Counted from the first letter of the stretch, positions 35,366 to 43,483 are shown. The stretch: DNA of 64,000 nucleotides from UBA4742 sp963773335 (GCA_963773335.1 CAVZAT010000006.1:248001-312000), one strand, 5' to 3'. Numbers and translations: made by a program. The notes: generated by a model from the letters alone, not told the origin.

Positions 35366-35947
35366 ATGAGCGACATTCAGCCTCGCTGGCGCGGGGTCAA
35401 CCACCTGGCCCTGGTCACCCCCGACATGGACACCACCGTCCGCTTCTACCACGGGGTGCTCGGGATGCGGGTGGTGGCCAGTCTCTCGGCCGGGCCCATG
35501 CGCCACTACTTCTTCGAGATCGGGGCCCAGAACACGCTGGCCTTCTTCGAGTGGAGCGGTTCGGAGGTGGACACCGAGTCCATCACCAAGCCAGCTGGCA
35601 TCCCTCCTACGTTCCCGGCCCAGTTCGACCACCTGTCGTTCAACCTGCCCGACGAGCAGGCCCTCAACGATCTCCAGGCCCGCCTGCGGGCCCACGATGT
35701 CGAGGTGACCGAGGTGGTCGACCACTCCATCGTGCGCTCGATCTACTTCACCGATCCCAACGGGATCGCCCTGGAGGCCAGCTGGTGGGTCATCGACCCC
35801 ACCGGCCGTGATGCCGCCTACGACGGGACGGCGGGGTTGTTCACCGACGCGGACCCCGTGGCGGCGGTCCGCGAGCTGGCCGCCACCGGCGAGCTCAGCT
35901 GGACCCCGACCACCGGCCTGGTGGACGCCACCGCTGACCCCGCCTGA
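35366..35947 (+). CDS. VOC-superfamily (glyoxalase/dioxygenase-like) protein
   Basis: A 193-residue vicinal-oxygen-chelate protein. WRGVNHLALVTPDMDTTVRF supplies the first metal-ligand His; YHGVLGMRVV and MRHYFFEIGAQNTLAFFEW form the first beta-alpha-beta repeat. The second repeat begins QFDHLSFNLPDEQALNDLQA (second His), and YFTDPNGIALEASWW contains a conserved metal Glu. Members include glyoxalase I, ring-cleaving dioxygenases and resistance proteins; the substrate cannot be told. ATG 35366 is supported by the position of the first strand. Convergent with the ABC permease gene. Confidence 0.82.
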   Translation: MSDIQPRWRGVNHLALVTPDMDTTVRFYHGVLGMRVVASLSAGPMRHYFFEIGAQNTLAFFEWSGSEVDTESITKPAGIPPTFPAQFDHLSFNLPDEQALNDLQARLRAHDVEVTEVVDHSIVRSIYFTDPNGIALEASWWVIDPTGRDAAYDGTAGLFTDADPVAAVRELAATGELSWTPTTGLVDATADPA

Positions 35948-36023
35948 GCGCCACCCGAACCAGGCGGCACGTGAGCGCGCCAAAGCGTACGCAGATGCCG
36001 CCCCTCGTGGTGCCAACGGTCGA

Positions 36024-36941
36024 TCAGGCGATGACGCGCTTCTTGAAGCCAGCGATGCCCCGCCAGGTGAGCAGGGCGATGAACCCGATCATCACCGGGT
36101 AGATCGCCCACAGACTCATGTGGGCGGCGTCGGTCAGGGCGGCCCGGAAGCCTTCGCTGATGTACACGAGCGGGTTGGCCAGGGAGATCATCTGCAACCA
36201 CGGGATGGCGCTCAGCTTCGACCATGGGTAGTAGATGCAGCCCAGGAAGGTGATGGGGACCACGATCACGCCGAACAGCATGGGCACCGTGCGGGGATCG
36301 AAGATGGTCCCGAAGGTGAGGCCGAGGGTGGACGCCATCAAGCAGGCCAGTGGCAGGATGGTGACCAGCACCCACCAGGTGATGTGCAGGTGCACGGGTG
36401 TGGCCGGGACGATGGCGGCGATGGGGAAGACCAACAGGGCGGCGATCAGGCACTGCAGGGCGCCGGAGATGATCTTCTCGCCCGCCACCAGCTCCACCGG
36501 CAGGGGTGCCAGCACCCGATCCTCGATCTCGCGGGTGTAGCCGAACTCCTGCACCAGGGGCAGGGCCACCGCCTGGATGCCCTGGAACAGGATGACCGAG
36601 CCGATCACCCCGGCCATCAGCGACGCCGCGTAGGCCGAGGCCTGGGCCGCCGCATGGGCGTGGTAGGCGGCTGCCTGGACCGGCGTCATGGCGGCCAGCG
36701 CCGCCGGGGGGAGCGCCGCGCTCCCGCCGATGCCCAGGCCGATCTTGGGCAGCACATAGGTGAACACCAACACCAGCAGGAAGGGCTGGATCAAGGTGCG
36801 GGGCAGGAACTCCTTCAGGTTGTGGGCCAGCACGTAGGCATCGCGGGTCAGCAACGCTTTGAAGGCCGACCATCCCGTGGCGTGGGTCAGCGGCTCGGCT
36901 GGGGCGCCGGCCGCAGGGGCAGGGACGTCCAGGGTGGTCAT
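36024..36941 (-). CDS. ABC-2 type transporter permease (DrrB-like)
   Basis: A 305-residue membrane permease. After a soluble start (MTTLDVPAPAAGAPAEP) come about six hydrophobic helices, including TLIQPFLLVLVFTYVLPKIG, GVIGSVILFQGIQAVALPLV and CLIAALLVFPIAAIVPATPV; REIEDRVLAPLPVELVAGEK is the ABC-2 signature cytoplasmic loop, and LPLACLMASTLGLTFGTIFD the fourth-fifth helix region. ATG 36941 overlaps the ATPase stop by four bases (ATGA), so the two are coupled. It exports an unknown compound, most likely a drug or lipid, together with the ATPase. Confidence 0.85.
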   Translation of the reverse strand: MTTLDVPAPAAGAPAEPLTHATGWSAFKALLTRDAYVLAHNLKEFLPRTLIQPFLLVLVFTYVLPKIGLGIGGSAALPPAALAAMTPVQAAAYHAHAAAQASAYAASLMAGVIGSVILFQGIQAVALPLVQEFGYTREIEDRVLAPLPVELVAGEKIISGALQCLIAALLVFPIAAIVPATPVHLHITWWVLVTILPLACLMASTLGLTFGTIFDPRTVPMLFGVIVVPITFLGCIYYPWSKLSAIPWLQMISLANPLVYISEGFRAALTDAAHMSLWAIYPVMIGFIALLTWRGIAGFKKRVIA

Positions 36942-37954
36942 TCGCGCAGGTCCTTCCCGGTCAGTTGGATGAAGACGGTTTCGAGGGTGGGTTCGGTGGC
37001 CGACAGGTCGGTGACCACGAAGCCGTGCTTCTCGGCCAGGGTCACCACCGCCGGCAGCACGCCGGTGGCTCCCTTGACCCCCAGGTTGATCTTGCCCTCG
37101 ATCAGGTGGACCTCGGTGGCCCCGCTCACCTCGGCCACCAGCATGTCGGCCACCGGCTCGGGATCGCCGGCCACCGTCACCAGTACCGAGGTGTCGATGC
37201 CCATGGAGTCCTTGAGCTCGCGGGGGGTGCCCAGGGCCAGCATCTTGCCGTGGTCGACGATGGCCAGGCGGTTGCAGAGCTCGTCGGCCTCTTCCATGTA
37301 GTGGGTGGTCAACAGGATGGTCTGGCCGTCGCCGTGCAGCTCGCCCAGGATCTCCCACAGGGCGATGCGGCTCTGGGGGTCGAGGCCGGCGGTGGGCTCA
37401 TCCAGGAACAGGATGGACGGGTTGTGCATCACCGCCCGGGCCACCATGAGGCGCTGAGCCATGCCGCCCGACAGGGCCAGCACCGGCGCCTTGCCCCGGT
37501 CGGCCAGCCGGAACTGCTCGAGCATCTGGTCGGTGCGGGTGCGCGCCTGCTTGGCCGACATGCCGAAGAAGCGGCCGTGGAAGTAGAGGTTGTGCCACAC
37601 GGTCAACGAGCGGTCGAGGGTGTTGGATTGGGGCACGACGCCGATCAGGCGCTTGGCCAGGGCCGGGTGGGCCACCACGTCGACCCCGCCCACCAGCGCC
37701 TTGCCGCTGGTGGGGATGACCCGGGTGGTCAGCATGCCGGCGGTAGTGGTCTTGCCCGCGCCGTTGGGACCGAGTAGCCCGAAGATCTCGCCTCGGCCGA
37801 CGCTCAGGTCGAGACCGTCGACGGCCCGGATGTCGCCCGGGTAGATCTTGGTCAGGGCATCGGTGCGGATCACCTCGTCGGTCGAGCGGACCGTGGCCGG
37901 GGGTGGCGCGGTGGCGGGTGGGTCTCCGGCGGTCGTCTCGGTAGGACTGGTCAT
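36938..37954 (-). CDS. ABC transporter ATP-binding protein (DrrA-like)
   Basis: A 338-residue exporter ATPase. Walker A GLLGPNGAGKTTTAGML, Q-loop VVPQSNTLDRSLTVWHNL, signature LALSGGMAQRLMVARAVMHN (the usual LSGG followed by MAQR rather than QQQR), Walker B ILFLDEPTAGLDPQSR and H-loop LLTTHYMEEADEL are all present, followed by a C-terminal regulatory extension of about 80 residues typical of DrrA-type proteins. Its N-terminus has a Thr/Pro-rich extension. The MarR gene lies 87 nt upstream in the same direction, suggesting one regulated operon. Confidence 0.9.
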   Translation of the reverse strand: MTSPTETTAGDPPATAPPPATVRSTDEVIRTDALTKIYPGDIRAVDGLDLSVGRGEIFGLLGPNGAGKTTTAGMLTTRVIPTSGKALVGGVDVVAHPALAKRLIGVVPQSNTLDRSLTVWHNLYFHGRFFGMSAKQARTRTDQMLEQFRLADRGKAPVLALSGGMAQRLMVARAVMHNPSILFLDEPTAGLDPQSRIALWEILGELHGDGQTILLTTHYMEEADELCNRLAIVDHGKMLALGTPRELKDSMGIDTSVLVTVAGDPEPVADMLVAEVSGATEVHLIEGKINLGVKGATGVLPAVVTLAEKHGFVVTDLSATEPTLETVFIQLTGKDLRE

Positions 37955-38041
37955 GCAACGTCCGTTTCGTCGTCGGTGGGCTGGGGTGTGCGGGTTCGGG
38001 CCGATCGGGCGGGGAGATCGGTTCGAGGATCGGTCGCCAGG

Positions 38042-38569
38042 TCAGCTGGCGGCCCGGCCCGGAGCTCGTCCGGGGGATCGGGTGGGCTTGGGGCTCGACA
38101 AGCTGCGGGGCGCGGAGCGGGCGTGCTGGTTCACGCGGCTCAGCACGGATCGCAGGACCGTCGCCTCTTCATCGCTCAACAGCGCCTTGACCTCACGGTC
38201 GTAGGCGTCGGCCACCGCCGCCAGCTGCCTGTGGCGGCGTCGCCCGGCGGGGGTGATGTCCACCCTCGTCACGCGCCGGTCATCGGGATCGCCACGCCGC
38301 ACGACCAGCCCGTCGGCTTCGAGCCGGTCGAGGTGGCGGACCAGGGTGGCGCCGCCGATGCCCATGCGAGCGGCGAGCTCGGACTGGCTCGGGCTCACCG
38401 GGCTGTCGATGGCCTGCGAGAGCACGATCCAGGTGGGCAGGCTGCCGCCGGACTCGGCCAGGCGAGCATCGAACAGCTCGCGTGACGCCTTGGCCGTGAG
38501 CGCCAGCAGCCGTCCCAACGACGCGTTGTCGCCCGGGTCCAGGAATCGAGGGTCAGTCGACGAGATCAT
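38042..38569 (-). CDS. MarR-family transcriptional regulator
   Basis: A 175-residue winged-helix regulator. SPSQSELAARMGIGGATLVR HLDRLEADGLVVRR is the recognition helix-turn-helix, and GDPDDRRVTRVDITPAGRRR the wing. A basic Ser/Pro-rich tail of about 25 residues (SAPRSLSSPKPTRSPGRAPG) extends beyond the usual domain. A perfect palindrome ATTCGTATACGAAT lies 14 nt upstream of the ATG, the natural autoregulatory operator. The ABC exporter pair follows, so the likely function is to derepress export when a ligand binds. Confidence 0.88.
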   Translation of the reverse strand: MISSTDPRFLDPGDNASLGRLLALTAKASRELFDARLAESGGSLPTWIVLSQAIDSPVSPSQSELAARMGIGGATLVRHLDRLEADGLVVRRGDPDDRRVTRVDITPAGRRRHRQLAAVADAYDREVKALLSDEEATVLRSVLSRVNQHARSAPRSLSSPKPTRSPGRAPGRAAS

Positions 38570-38583
38570 TTGCGGAGCAATCT

Positions 38584-38597
38584 ATTCGTATACGAAT
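38584..38597. promoter_or_regulatory. Perfect 14-bp palindrome, predicted MarR operator
   Basis: ATTCGTATACGAAT is a perfect dyad in an AT-rich island, 15-28 nt before the MarR ATG and about 145 nt before the divergent ferritin-like gene. Its position and symmetry fit an autoregulatory site that also controls the downstream ABC genes and perhaps the divergent gene. Confidence 0.65.
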
Positions 38598-38741
38598 GGT
38601 TTGTCCACGCTGAATCTCGCATCCTCGGGGATGTGCAGGTTGGCTCGGGATTTCGGGACGGCGGAGCCCAGCGGGCTACGCTGAGAGTCCAGCAGCACGT
38701 TCGCCGGACCCACCGGATCGCTGGACAAGGGGAGCAAAGCC

Positions 38742-39569
38742 ATGAAGCGTCACATGCCCGTGACCGAGTTGGCTCGCGATGACCGCTTCGCCCGGATGCG
38801 CATCGAGGACCTCGTCTTCGACCCTCGCAACGCCGTGCAGATGGCCGACGACAAGCGTGGCGCCGGCTTCCGGGCCGATAACTACGAGGCGCCAGACGCC
38901 GCCCGGGCCCTCATGCACGGCATCTTCGTGGGCGAGATCCAGGCCCTCGAGGGGGCCGGTCGCACCTGTTGGGACTTCCCGGTCGGTTCCGAGGGCGACG
39001 CCGTCCCCTTCGAGCTCAAGCTGGACATGGCCCGCCAGTGCTGGGACGAGGCCCGCCACGTCGAGATCTCCGTGAAGCTCACCGAGCACATGGGTTCCGA
39101 GATCGGCGAGTTCGCCGAGCAGACCCTGCTGTTCGAGGCTGCCTGCAACAGCGACGCCATCCTGCGCCTGGCCGGTGTGAACCGGGCCCTGGAGGGTCTG
39201 GCCATCGACGTGTTCAACACCATGCGCGAGTTCGGCGGCTCGGTGTCGGACCCGGTCCTGTACTTCTGTGAGGACTGGATGCTGGCCGACGAGGTCACCC
39301 ACGTGAAGATGGGCTCGGACTGGCTGCGGCGCATCACCGCGGATGACCCGGACCGGCGCAAGGCCGCGCTCGAGTTCCAGCGCACGGTCGACAAGCTGTT
39401 CAGCTTCGGGGGCTTCCGTGGTGAGGAGGAGGAGAACCCCATCCATCTGGCCCGAAGGTTCCGGAGCCTGGCCGGGTTCAACGAGGACGAGATCTCCGAC
39501 CTGGTGGACGCCGCGGCCGAGGCCTACGCCGAAGCCCAGGCTCAGTGGGCTTCGGCCCAGCCGGCCTGA
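38742..39569 (+). CDS. Ferritin-like domain protein (DUF455-like, putative diiron)
   Basis: A 275-residue four-helix-bundle protein. Candidate iron ligands occur as FVGEIQALEGAGRT (Glu), ARQCWDEARHVEISVKL (ExxH), then ALEGLAIDVFNTMREF (Glu) and DWMLADEVTHVKMGSDWL (second ExxH), the E..ExxH..E..ExxH ferritin-like pattern. The KLDMARQCWDEARH segment is a mark of DUF455. The reaction is unknown; oxygen-dependent oxidation or iron handling is inferred. ATG 38742 follows AAGGGGAGC. It is divergent from the MarR gene and may share its operator. A small membrane protein gene follows by 74 nt. Confidence 0.75.
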   Translation: MKRHMPVTELARDDRFARMRIEDLVFDPRNAVQMADDKRGAGFRADNYEAPDAARALMHGIFVGEIQALEGAGRTCWDFPVGSEGDAVPFELKLDMARQCWDEARHVEISVKLTEHMGSEIGEFAEQTLLFEAACNSDAILRLAGVNRALEGLAIDVFNTMREFGGSVSDPVLYFCEDWMLADEVTHVKMGSDWLRRITADDPDRRKAALEFQRTVDKLFSFGGFRGEEEENPIHLARRFRSLAGFNEDEISDLVDAAAEAYAEAQAQWASAQPA

Positions 39570-39643
39570 CGATCGTCCTGGTGCCGGCGCCCGTCGCCGT
39601 GGGGTCGGCACCCCACGCCCGATCCCTCGACTGACAACACCCG

Positions 39644-40009
39644 GTGCTCCTCGAGATCCATCGCTCCTTCGCGTGGTTCGTGATCGTGGGCAATGGCCTG
39701 GCGGGAGTGTGGTCGCTGGGAGCCAACTGGTGGGAATGGCTCCGCGGCCGGGCGCTGTGGTGGTTCACCGTCGCGGTGGAGATCTCGATCTTCATCCAGG
39801 TAGCGATGGGCGTGGGCATGGTGGCCGGCCAGAAGCTGAAGGCGCCGCAGTTCCACATGTTCTACGGGTTCGTGGCCCTGCTCACCGTGGCGCTGATCTA
39901 CAGCTACCGCGCCCAGATGGAGAAGTACCGCTACTTGCTCTACGGCGGTGGCGGGCTGTTCCTCATGGGTCTGGGCATCCGCGCCGTGCTGGTGGGCGTG
40001 CAGAAATGA
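39644..40009 (+). CDS. Small multi-spanning membrane protein of unknown function
   Basis: A 121-residue protein with about four hydrophobic helices: WFVIVGNGLAGVWSLGANWW, WWFTVAVEISIFIQVAMGVG, FHMFYGFVALLTVALIYSY and YGGGGLFLMGLGIRAVLVGV. Histidines at both ends (EIHRSF and QFHMFYG) and the overall size recall small actinobacterial membrane proteins that may bind haem, but I cannot assign a family. GTG 39644 is used. It lies 74 nt after the ferritin-like gene and could be cotranscribed. Confidence 0.6.
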   Translation: MLLEIHRSFAWFVIVGNGLAGVWSLGANWWEWLRGRALWWFTVAVEISIFIQVAMGVGMVAGQKLKAPQFHMFYGFVALLTVALIYSYRAQMEKYRYLLYGGGGLFLMGLGIRAVLVGVQK

Positions 40010-40039
40010 CGCAGCAGAGCTGCTCGGGTACGCCCGGAT

Positions 40040-40072
40040 ACCGAAGGCGCCCGCCCGGAGGCTTGCCGACCA
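40040..40072 (+). repeat. Dispersed 33-bp intergenic repeat, copy A
   Basis: Identical in 31 of 33 bases to the reverse complement of 57142-57174. A looser third version is at about 60841-60873. It lies 30 nt after a plus-strand stop and ends 12 nt before the convergent gene's stop. The core contains GGCGCC and CCCGCC(C/G)GG, so it can fold, and it may act as a REP-like or terminator element. Confidence 0.75.
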
Positions 40073-40084
40073 CGGGGCCAGGTT

Positions 40085-40321
40085 CTAGAGGTTCACCACG
40101 GTGCAGGTCACGGTGCGGGTGAGGCCCTCGATCATCTGGACCTGGCTGACCACCATCTGACCCAGTTCGTCGATGGTGGGAGCCTCGGCTCGCACGATCA
40201 CGTCGTAGGGTCCGGTGACGTCGTCGGCAGCCACCACGCCGGCCAGGGCGCGGACCTGGGTGGCCACCCGCTCGGCCTTGCCCACGTCGGTCTGGATCAG
40301 GATGTACGCGCTGACGGTCAT
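40085..40321 (-). CDS. Stand-alone AsnC/Lrp ligand-binding (RAM) domain protein
   Basis: A 78-residue protein consisting only of the regulation-of-amino-acid-metabolism (RAM) domain: SAYILIQTDVGKAERVATQV, VVAADDVTGPYDVIVRAEAP, and GLTRTVTCTVVN. It lacks the helix-turn-helix of full Lrp/AsnC regulators. Such stand-alone RAM proteins are common in actinobacteria and bind small ligands, perhaps modulating other proteins. ATG 40321 is clear. It ends just beyond the dispersed repeat, convergent with the small membrane protein gene. Confidence 0.85.
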   Translation of the reverse strand: MTVSAYILIQTDVGKAERVATQVRALAGVVAADDVTGPYDVIVRAEAPTIDELGQMVVSQVQMIEGLTRTVTCTVVNL

Positions 40322-40451
40322 CGTGGCCCTCCGGGCTCGGGATGCAGCCCAGGTTAGTGGGGCCAGCGCGCGGCAGCGCCCGGCTCGACGGCCGGGCGCT
40401 GGCTGAAGTCGGTGATGGGGTCCACCGCCCCAGCGGCTGCTGCGTGGGGGG

Positions 40452-40886
40452 TCAGGCGGCCTCGGAGGCCGTCGTCTCGATCGGGCGGGTGTCGGCGCCG
40501 TGGCTGCTGACCGCGACCTTGTGGGGCTTGGCCGTCTCAGCCACCGGGATGGTCAGGGTGAGCACCCCGTCGTGGTAGTCGGCCTCGACCCTGTCGCCGT
40601 CGAGCGTCTCGCCCAACAGGAGCTGGCGGGCGAACGCACCCTGTCGACGCTCACTGGCCAGCACCTCTTCGTCCTCGTCGCGGGTCCAGCGGCGCTCGGC
40701 CCGCAGGGACAGGACGTTGCGCTCGACCTCGAGGTCGATGGAGCCGGGGTCGACACCCGGCAGATCGAAGTGGACGACGACGTGGTCGCCTCGTCGAACC
40801 GCGTCCATGGGGACGGCGGGGGCGGTGCGGGTGGCGGTGTCGGCGGCCCGGTCGAGGTCACGGAAGGGATCGAAGCGCAGCAACAT
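40452..40886 (-). CDS. Hsp20/alpha-crystallin small heat-shock protein
   Basis: An ATP-independent chaperone of 144 residues that holds unfolding proteins. It has the alpha-crystallin domain (VVHFDLPGVDPGSIDLEVER; SERRQGAFARQLLLGETLDG; the closing HDGVLTLTIPVAE with a conserved G-V-L motif) after a short N-terminal arm MLLRFDPFRDLDRAAD. The C-terminal anchor I-x-I/V is degenerate. Start ATG 40886 has AGGAG 10 nt upstream. The leader contains a candidate sigma-A promoter and partial inverted half-sites (TTGAGT/CCTCAAGG) reminiscent of the HspR box, but not a full match. Confidence 0.9.
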   Translation of the reverse strand: MLLRFDPFRDLDRAADTATRTAPAVPMDAVRRGDHVVVHFDLPGVDPGSIDLEVERNVLSLRAERRWTRDEDEEVLASERRQGAFARQLLLGETLDGDRVEADYHDGVLTLTIPVAETAKPHKVAVSSHGADTRPIETTASEAA

Positions 40887-40928
40887 GATGATCGGACTCC
40901 TGCGGGTGGCGGAAAGGGAACAACCTCA

Positions 40929-40957
40929 AGGCTAGCAGGAAAGTTGAGTGTCTACAA
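40929..40957 (-). promoter_or_regulatory. Candidate sigma-A promoter for the Hsp20 gene
   Basis: On the minus strand TTGTAG and TAGCCT are separated by exactly 17 nt, placing a transcript start about 34 nt before the ATG. Between them lie ACTCAAC and, further, CCTTGAGG, half-sites similar to those of HspR/HAIR. Supported by spacing only. Confidence 0.35.
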
Positions 40958-41008
40958 CGCAGAATTTCTGAGGGTCTTCCCTTTCAGGGCACCGCGGGCG
41001 CGCCGAAG

Positions 41009-41029
41009 CGCAGCCTGCAGGAGGCTGCG
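41009..41029 (-). terminator. Hairpin downstream of pckG
   Basis: CGCAGCCT, five-base loop, AGGCTGCG forms a perfect 8-bp stem starting 30 nt after the pckG stop, in a region with no other gene. A T-tract is lacking; it is likely a GC-rich actinobacterial terminator. Confidence 0.45.
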
Positions 41030-41058
41030 TCTCGCCTGGCGCCGGATATCGGGCGAAA

Positions 41059-42870
41059 TCAGTCGGCCAGGCGCTTCTCGAGCTGGTTCAGCTCGTCGCG
41101 CAGCTCGCCTGGCATCTGCGGGCCGATGAACTCGAAGTGGGCCTCGATATGGGGGATCTCGGCCCGCCAGGCCTCCGCATCGACCGACAGGATCCGGGCC
41201 ATGGTGGCCGGGTCGAGGTCGAGCCCGGTCCGGTCGATGGCATCGGGGGTGGGTACCCGTCCGATGGGGGTCTCCACCGCCTCGCCTTCACCCGAGACCC
41301 GCTCGATCACCCACTTGAGCACCCGGCTGTTCTCGCCGTAGCCCGGCCACAGGAACGAGCCGTCGTCGCCCTTGCGGAACCAGTTGACCCAGAACAGCTT
41401 GGGCAGGTTGTCGGCGTTGCCGTCGCGCTCGACCGCAGCGCGCCCGATGTCGAGCCAGTGGGCGAAGTAGTCGCCCATGTTGTACCCGCAGAAGGGCAGC
41501 ATGGCGAACGGGTCGAAGCGCAGCTCGCCCACCGTGCCGGCGGCGGCCGCCGTCTTCTCCGATGACATGATCGAGCCCAGGAACACCCCGTGCTGCCAGT
41601 CGCGAGACTCGGTCACCAGGGGCACGTTGGTGGCTCGTCGCCCACCGAAGAGGATGGCGGAGATGGGCACGCCGGCCGGATCCTCCCACTCGGGCGAGAT
41701 CGAGGGGCACTGGCTGGCCGGAGCTGTGAAGCGGGCGTTGGGGTGCGCGGCCGGGGCGCTCGACTCGGGCGTCCAGTCCTGGCCCTTCCAATCGGTCAGA
41801 TGGGCCGGGGTCTCGTCGGTCATGTCCTCCCACCACACATCACCCTCGTCGGTGCGGGCGCAGTTGGTGAAGATGGAATTCCCGTGGACGGTGGCCATGG
41901 CGTTGTGGTTGGTCTTGTCCGACGTGCCCGGGGCCACGCCGAAGAAGCCGGCCTCGGGGTTGATAGCCCGCAGGCACCCGTCGGGACCGAACTTCATCCA
42001 GGCGATGTCGTCGCCCACCGTCTCGACCTTCCAACCGGGGAGGGTGGGGATGAGCATGGCCATGTTGGTCTTGCCGCAGGCCGATGGGAAGGCAGCGGCC
42101 ACATACTTCTTCTCGCCGCCCGGCGGCGTGACGCCCAGGATGAGCATGTGCTCGGCCATCCACCCGTTGTCGCGGGCCATGGTGGAGGCGATGCGCAGGG
42201 CGAAGCACTTCTTGCCCAGCAGGGCGTTGCCGCCATACCCCGAGCCGTAGGACCAGATCTCGCGGGTCTCGGGGAAGTGCACGATGTACTTGTTCTCGGC
42301 GTCACACGGCCAGGCCACGTCGGCCTCGCCCGCTTCGAGCGGGTGGCCCACCGAATGGACGCAGGGCACGAACTCGCCCTCGTCGCCCAGCACGTCGAGC
42401 GCAGCCTGGCCCATGCGGGTCATGATCCGCATGTTCACGGCCACGTAGGCCGAGTCGCTGAGCTGCACGCCGATGTGGGCGATGTGCGAGCCCAGCGGAC
42501 CCATCGAGAACGGCACCACGAACATGGTCCGTCCACGCATGGCCCCGGTGTAGAGGGCGGTGAGCTCGGCGCGCATCTCGTCGGGGTCGCGCCAGTTGTT
42601 GGTGGGCCCGGCATCGCGCTCGAGCCGGGAGCAGATGAACGTGCGGTCCTCCACCCGGGCCACGTCACCCGGGTCCGATAGGGCCAGGTAGCTGTTGGGC
42701 CGCAACTCGCCGTTCAGGTGCTCGAAGGTGCCGCCGGCCACCAGTTCGGCGCACAGTCGGTCGTACTCCTCGACGGAGCCGTCGCACCACTCCACGGCAT
42801 CGGGCTGAAGGATCTCGGCCCACTCCTCGACCCAGTCGAGCAGTTTGCGGTTGCTGGTCTGGGCGGCCAT
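41059..42870 (-). CDS. pckG: Phosphoenolpyruvate carboxykinase (GTP)
   Basis: GTP-dependent PEPCK converting oxaloacetate to PEP, or the reverse, in gluconeogenesis and anaplerosis; cytosolic, 603 residues, the usual length. Motifs: FVVPFSMGPLGSHIAHIGVQ near residue 115, SYGSGYGGNALLGKKCFALR, the kinase P-loop region AAFPSACGKTNMAMLIPTLP, the metal site VGDDIAWMKFG, and the end-region FAHWLDIGR. N-terminal MAAQTSNRKLLDWVEEWAEI fits. It sits alone between the Hsp20 gene and the cold-shock-like gene. Regulation is not visible. Confidence 0.95.
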   Translation of the reverse strand: MAAQTSNRKLLDWVEEWAEILQPDAVEWCDGSVEEYDRLCAELVAGGTFEHLNGELRPNSYLALSDPGDVARVEDRTFICSRLERDAGPTNNWRDPDEMRAELTALYTGAMRGRTMFVVPFSMGPLGSHIAHIGVQLSDSAYVAVNMRIMTRMGQAALDVLGDEGEFVPCVHSVGHPLEAGEADVAWPCDAENKYIVHFPETREIWSYGSGYGGNALLGKKCFALRIASTMARDNGWMAEHMLILGVTPPGGEKKYVAAAFPSACGKTNMAMLIPTLPGWKVETVGDDIAWMKFGPDGCLRAINPEAGFFGVAPGTSDKTNHNAMATVHGNSIFTNCARTDEGDVWWEDMTDETPAHLTDWKGQDWTPESSAPAAHPNARFTAPASQCPSISPEWEDPAGVPISAILFGGRRATNVPLVTESRDWQHGVFLGSIMSSEKTAAAAGTVGELRFDPFAMLPFCGYNMGDYFAHWLDIGRAAVERDGNADNLPKLFWVNWFRKGDDGSFLWPGYGENSRVLKWVIERVSGEGEAVETPIGRVPTPDAIDRTGLDLDPATMARILSVDAEAWRAEIPHIEAHFEFIGPQMPGELRDELNQLEKRLAD

Positions 42871-43008
42871 CGGACCTCCGACGTGAGTAGGCGTAGCTGG
42901 GGGAGCAGGAGCCGGCGGAGCCGGTTCGCCACGTGGCGACGAGCCTACCTACCGCCGGGGGCGGCCCGGAAATCCCCTGCGCCGCAGCCGTCGAACAGCT
43001 CGGCGAGC

Positions 43009-43269
43009 TCAGCCCTGCGGATGCTGGGCGCTGCCGGGATGCTCGGAGGGGAACCCGGGTGTGCCCATGTCCACCTCGGATCCGAGGCGCAACCGAGTGG
43101 CCGTGCGGTCGTCGGTCAGGTCGAACACCACCCGTTGGCCCTGGCGGACCATGCGGAACACCGAGCCCTCGAGGGCCTCAGGAGCCAGCTCGTACTCGGC
43201 CAGGTCCGTGTCGCGCACCACCACGCCCATCCGGCTGGTCGGGTCGTACGACTTGATCACGCCTTGCAC
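43009..43269 (-). CDS. Cold-shock-like small OB-fold protein
   Basis: An 86-residue protein with the layout of a CspA-like single OB-fold: MQGVIKSYDPTSRMGVVVRD as the first hairpin, YELAPEALEGSVFRMVRQGQ, then RVVFDLTDDRTATRLRLGSE. The RNP1-like aromatic motif is not conserved, so nucleic-acid binding is uncertain. GTG 43269 is the start, 19 nt after the rpmB stop, on the same strand; it probably belongs to the rpmB operon. The last 15 residues are Pro/Ser-rich and may be unstructured. Confidence 0.55.
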   Translation of the reverse strand: MQGVIKSYDPTSRMGVVVRDTDLAEYELAPEALEGSVFRMVRQGQRVVFDLTDDRTATRLRLGSEVDMGTPGFPSEHPGSAQHPQG

Positions 43270-43288
43270 GGTCGGTTGCCCCCCGCCC

Positions 43289-43483
43289 TCAGTGGGCGAC
43301 CTTGGTGACCTTGCCGGCCTTGATGCACGAGGTGCAGGCGTTGACGCGCTTGGTGGAGCCGTTCACGACGGCGCGGACCCGCTGGATGTTGGGGTTCCAA
43401 CGGCGCTTGGTGCGCCGGTGGGAGTGGCTCACCGCCATACCGAACGACGGGTGCTTGCCACACACATCACACACGGCTGCCAT
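43289..43483 (-). CDS. rpmB: Large ribosomal subunit protein bL28
   Basis: Ribosomal protein L28, 64 residues. AVCDVCGKHPSFGMAVSHSH is the zinc-ribbon N-terminus, with the second Cys pair in NACTSCIKAGKVTKVAH; SHRRTKRRWNPNIQ is the L28 signature. Both Cys pairs are retained, the zinc-binding (C+) form. Start ATG 43483; an upstream in-frame reading to 43555 lacks homology. The divergent DAK2-domain gene begins 98 nt away, an arrangement seen in many actinobacteria. Confidence 0.95.
   Translation of the reverse strand: MAAVCDVCGKHPSFGMAVSHSHRRTKRRWNPNIQRVRAVVNGSTKRVNACTSCIKAGKVTKVAH

Noticed and set aside
36942..37358. Extended N-terminus of the ABC permease
   Set aside because: The additional 139 residues overlap the ATPase in another frame and are of low complexity; ATG 36941 gives a natural 4-nt overlap.
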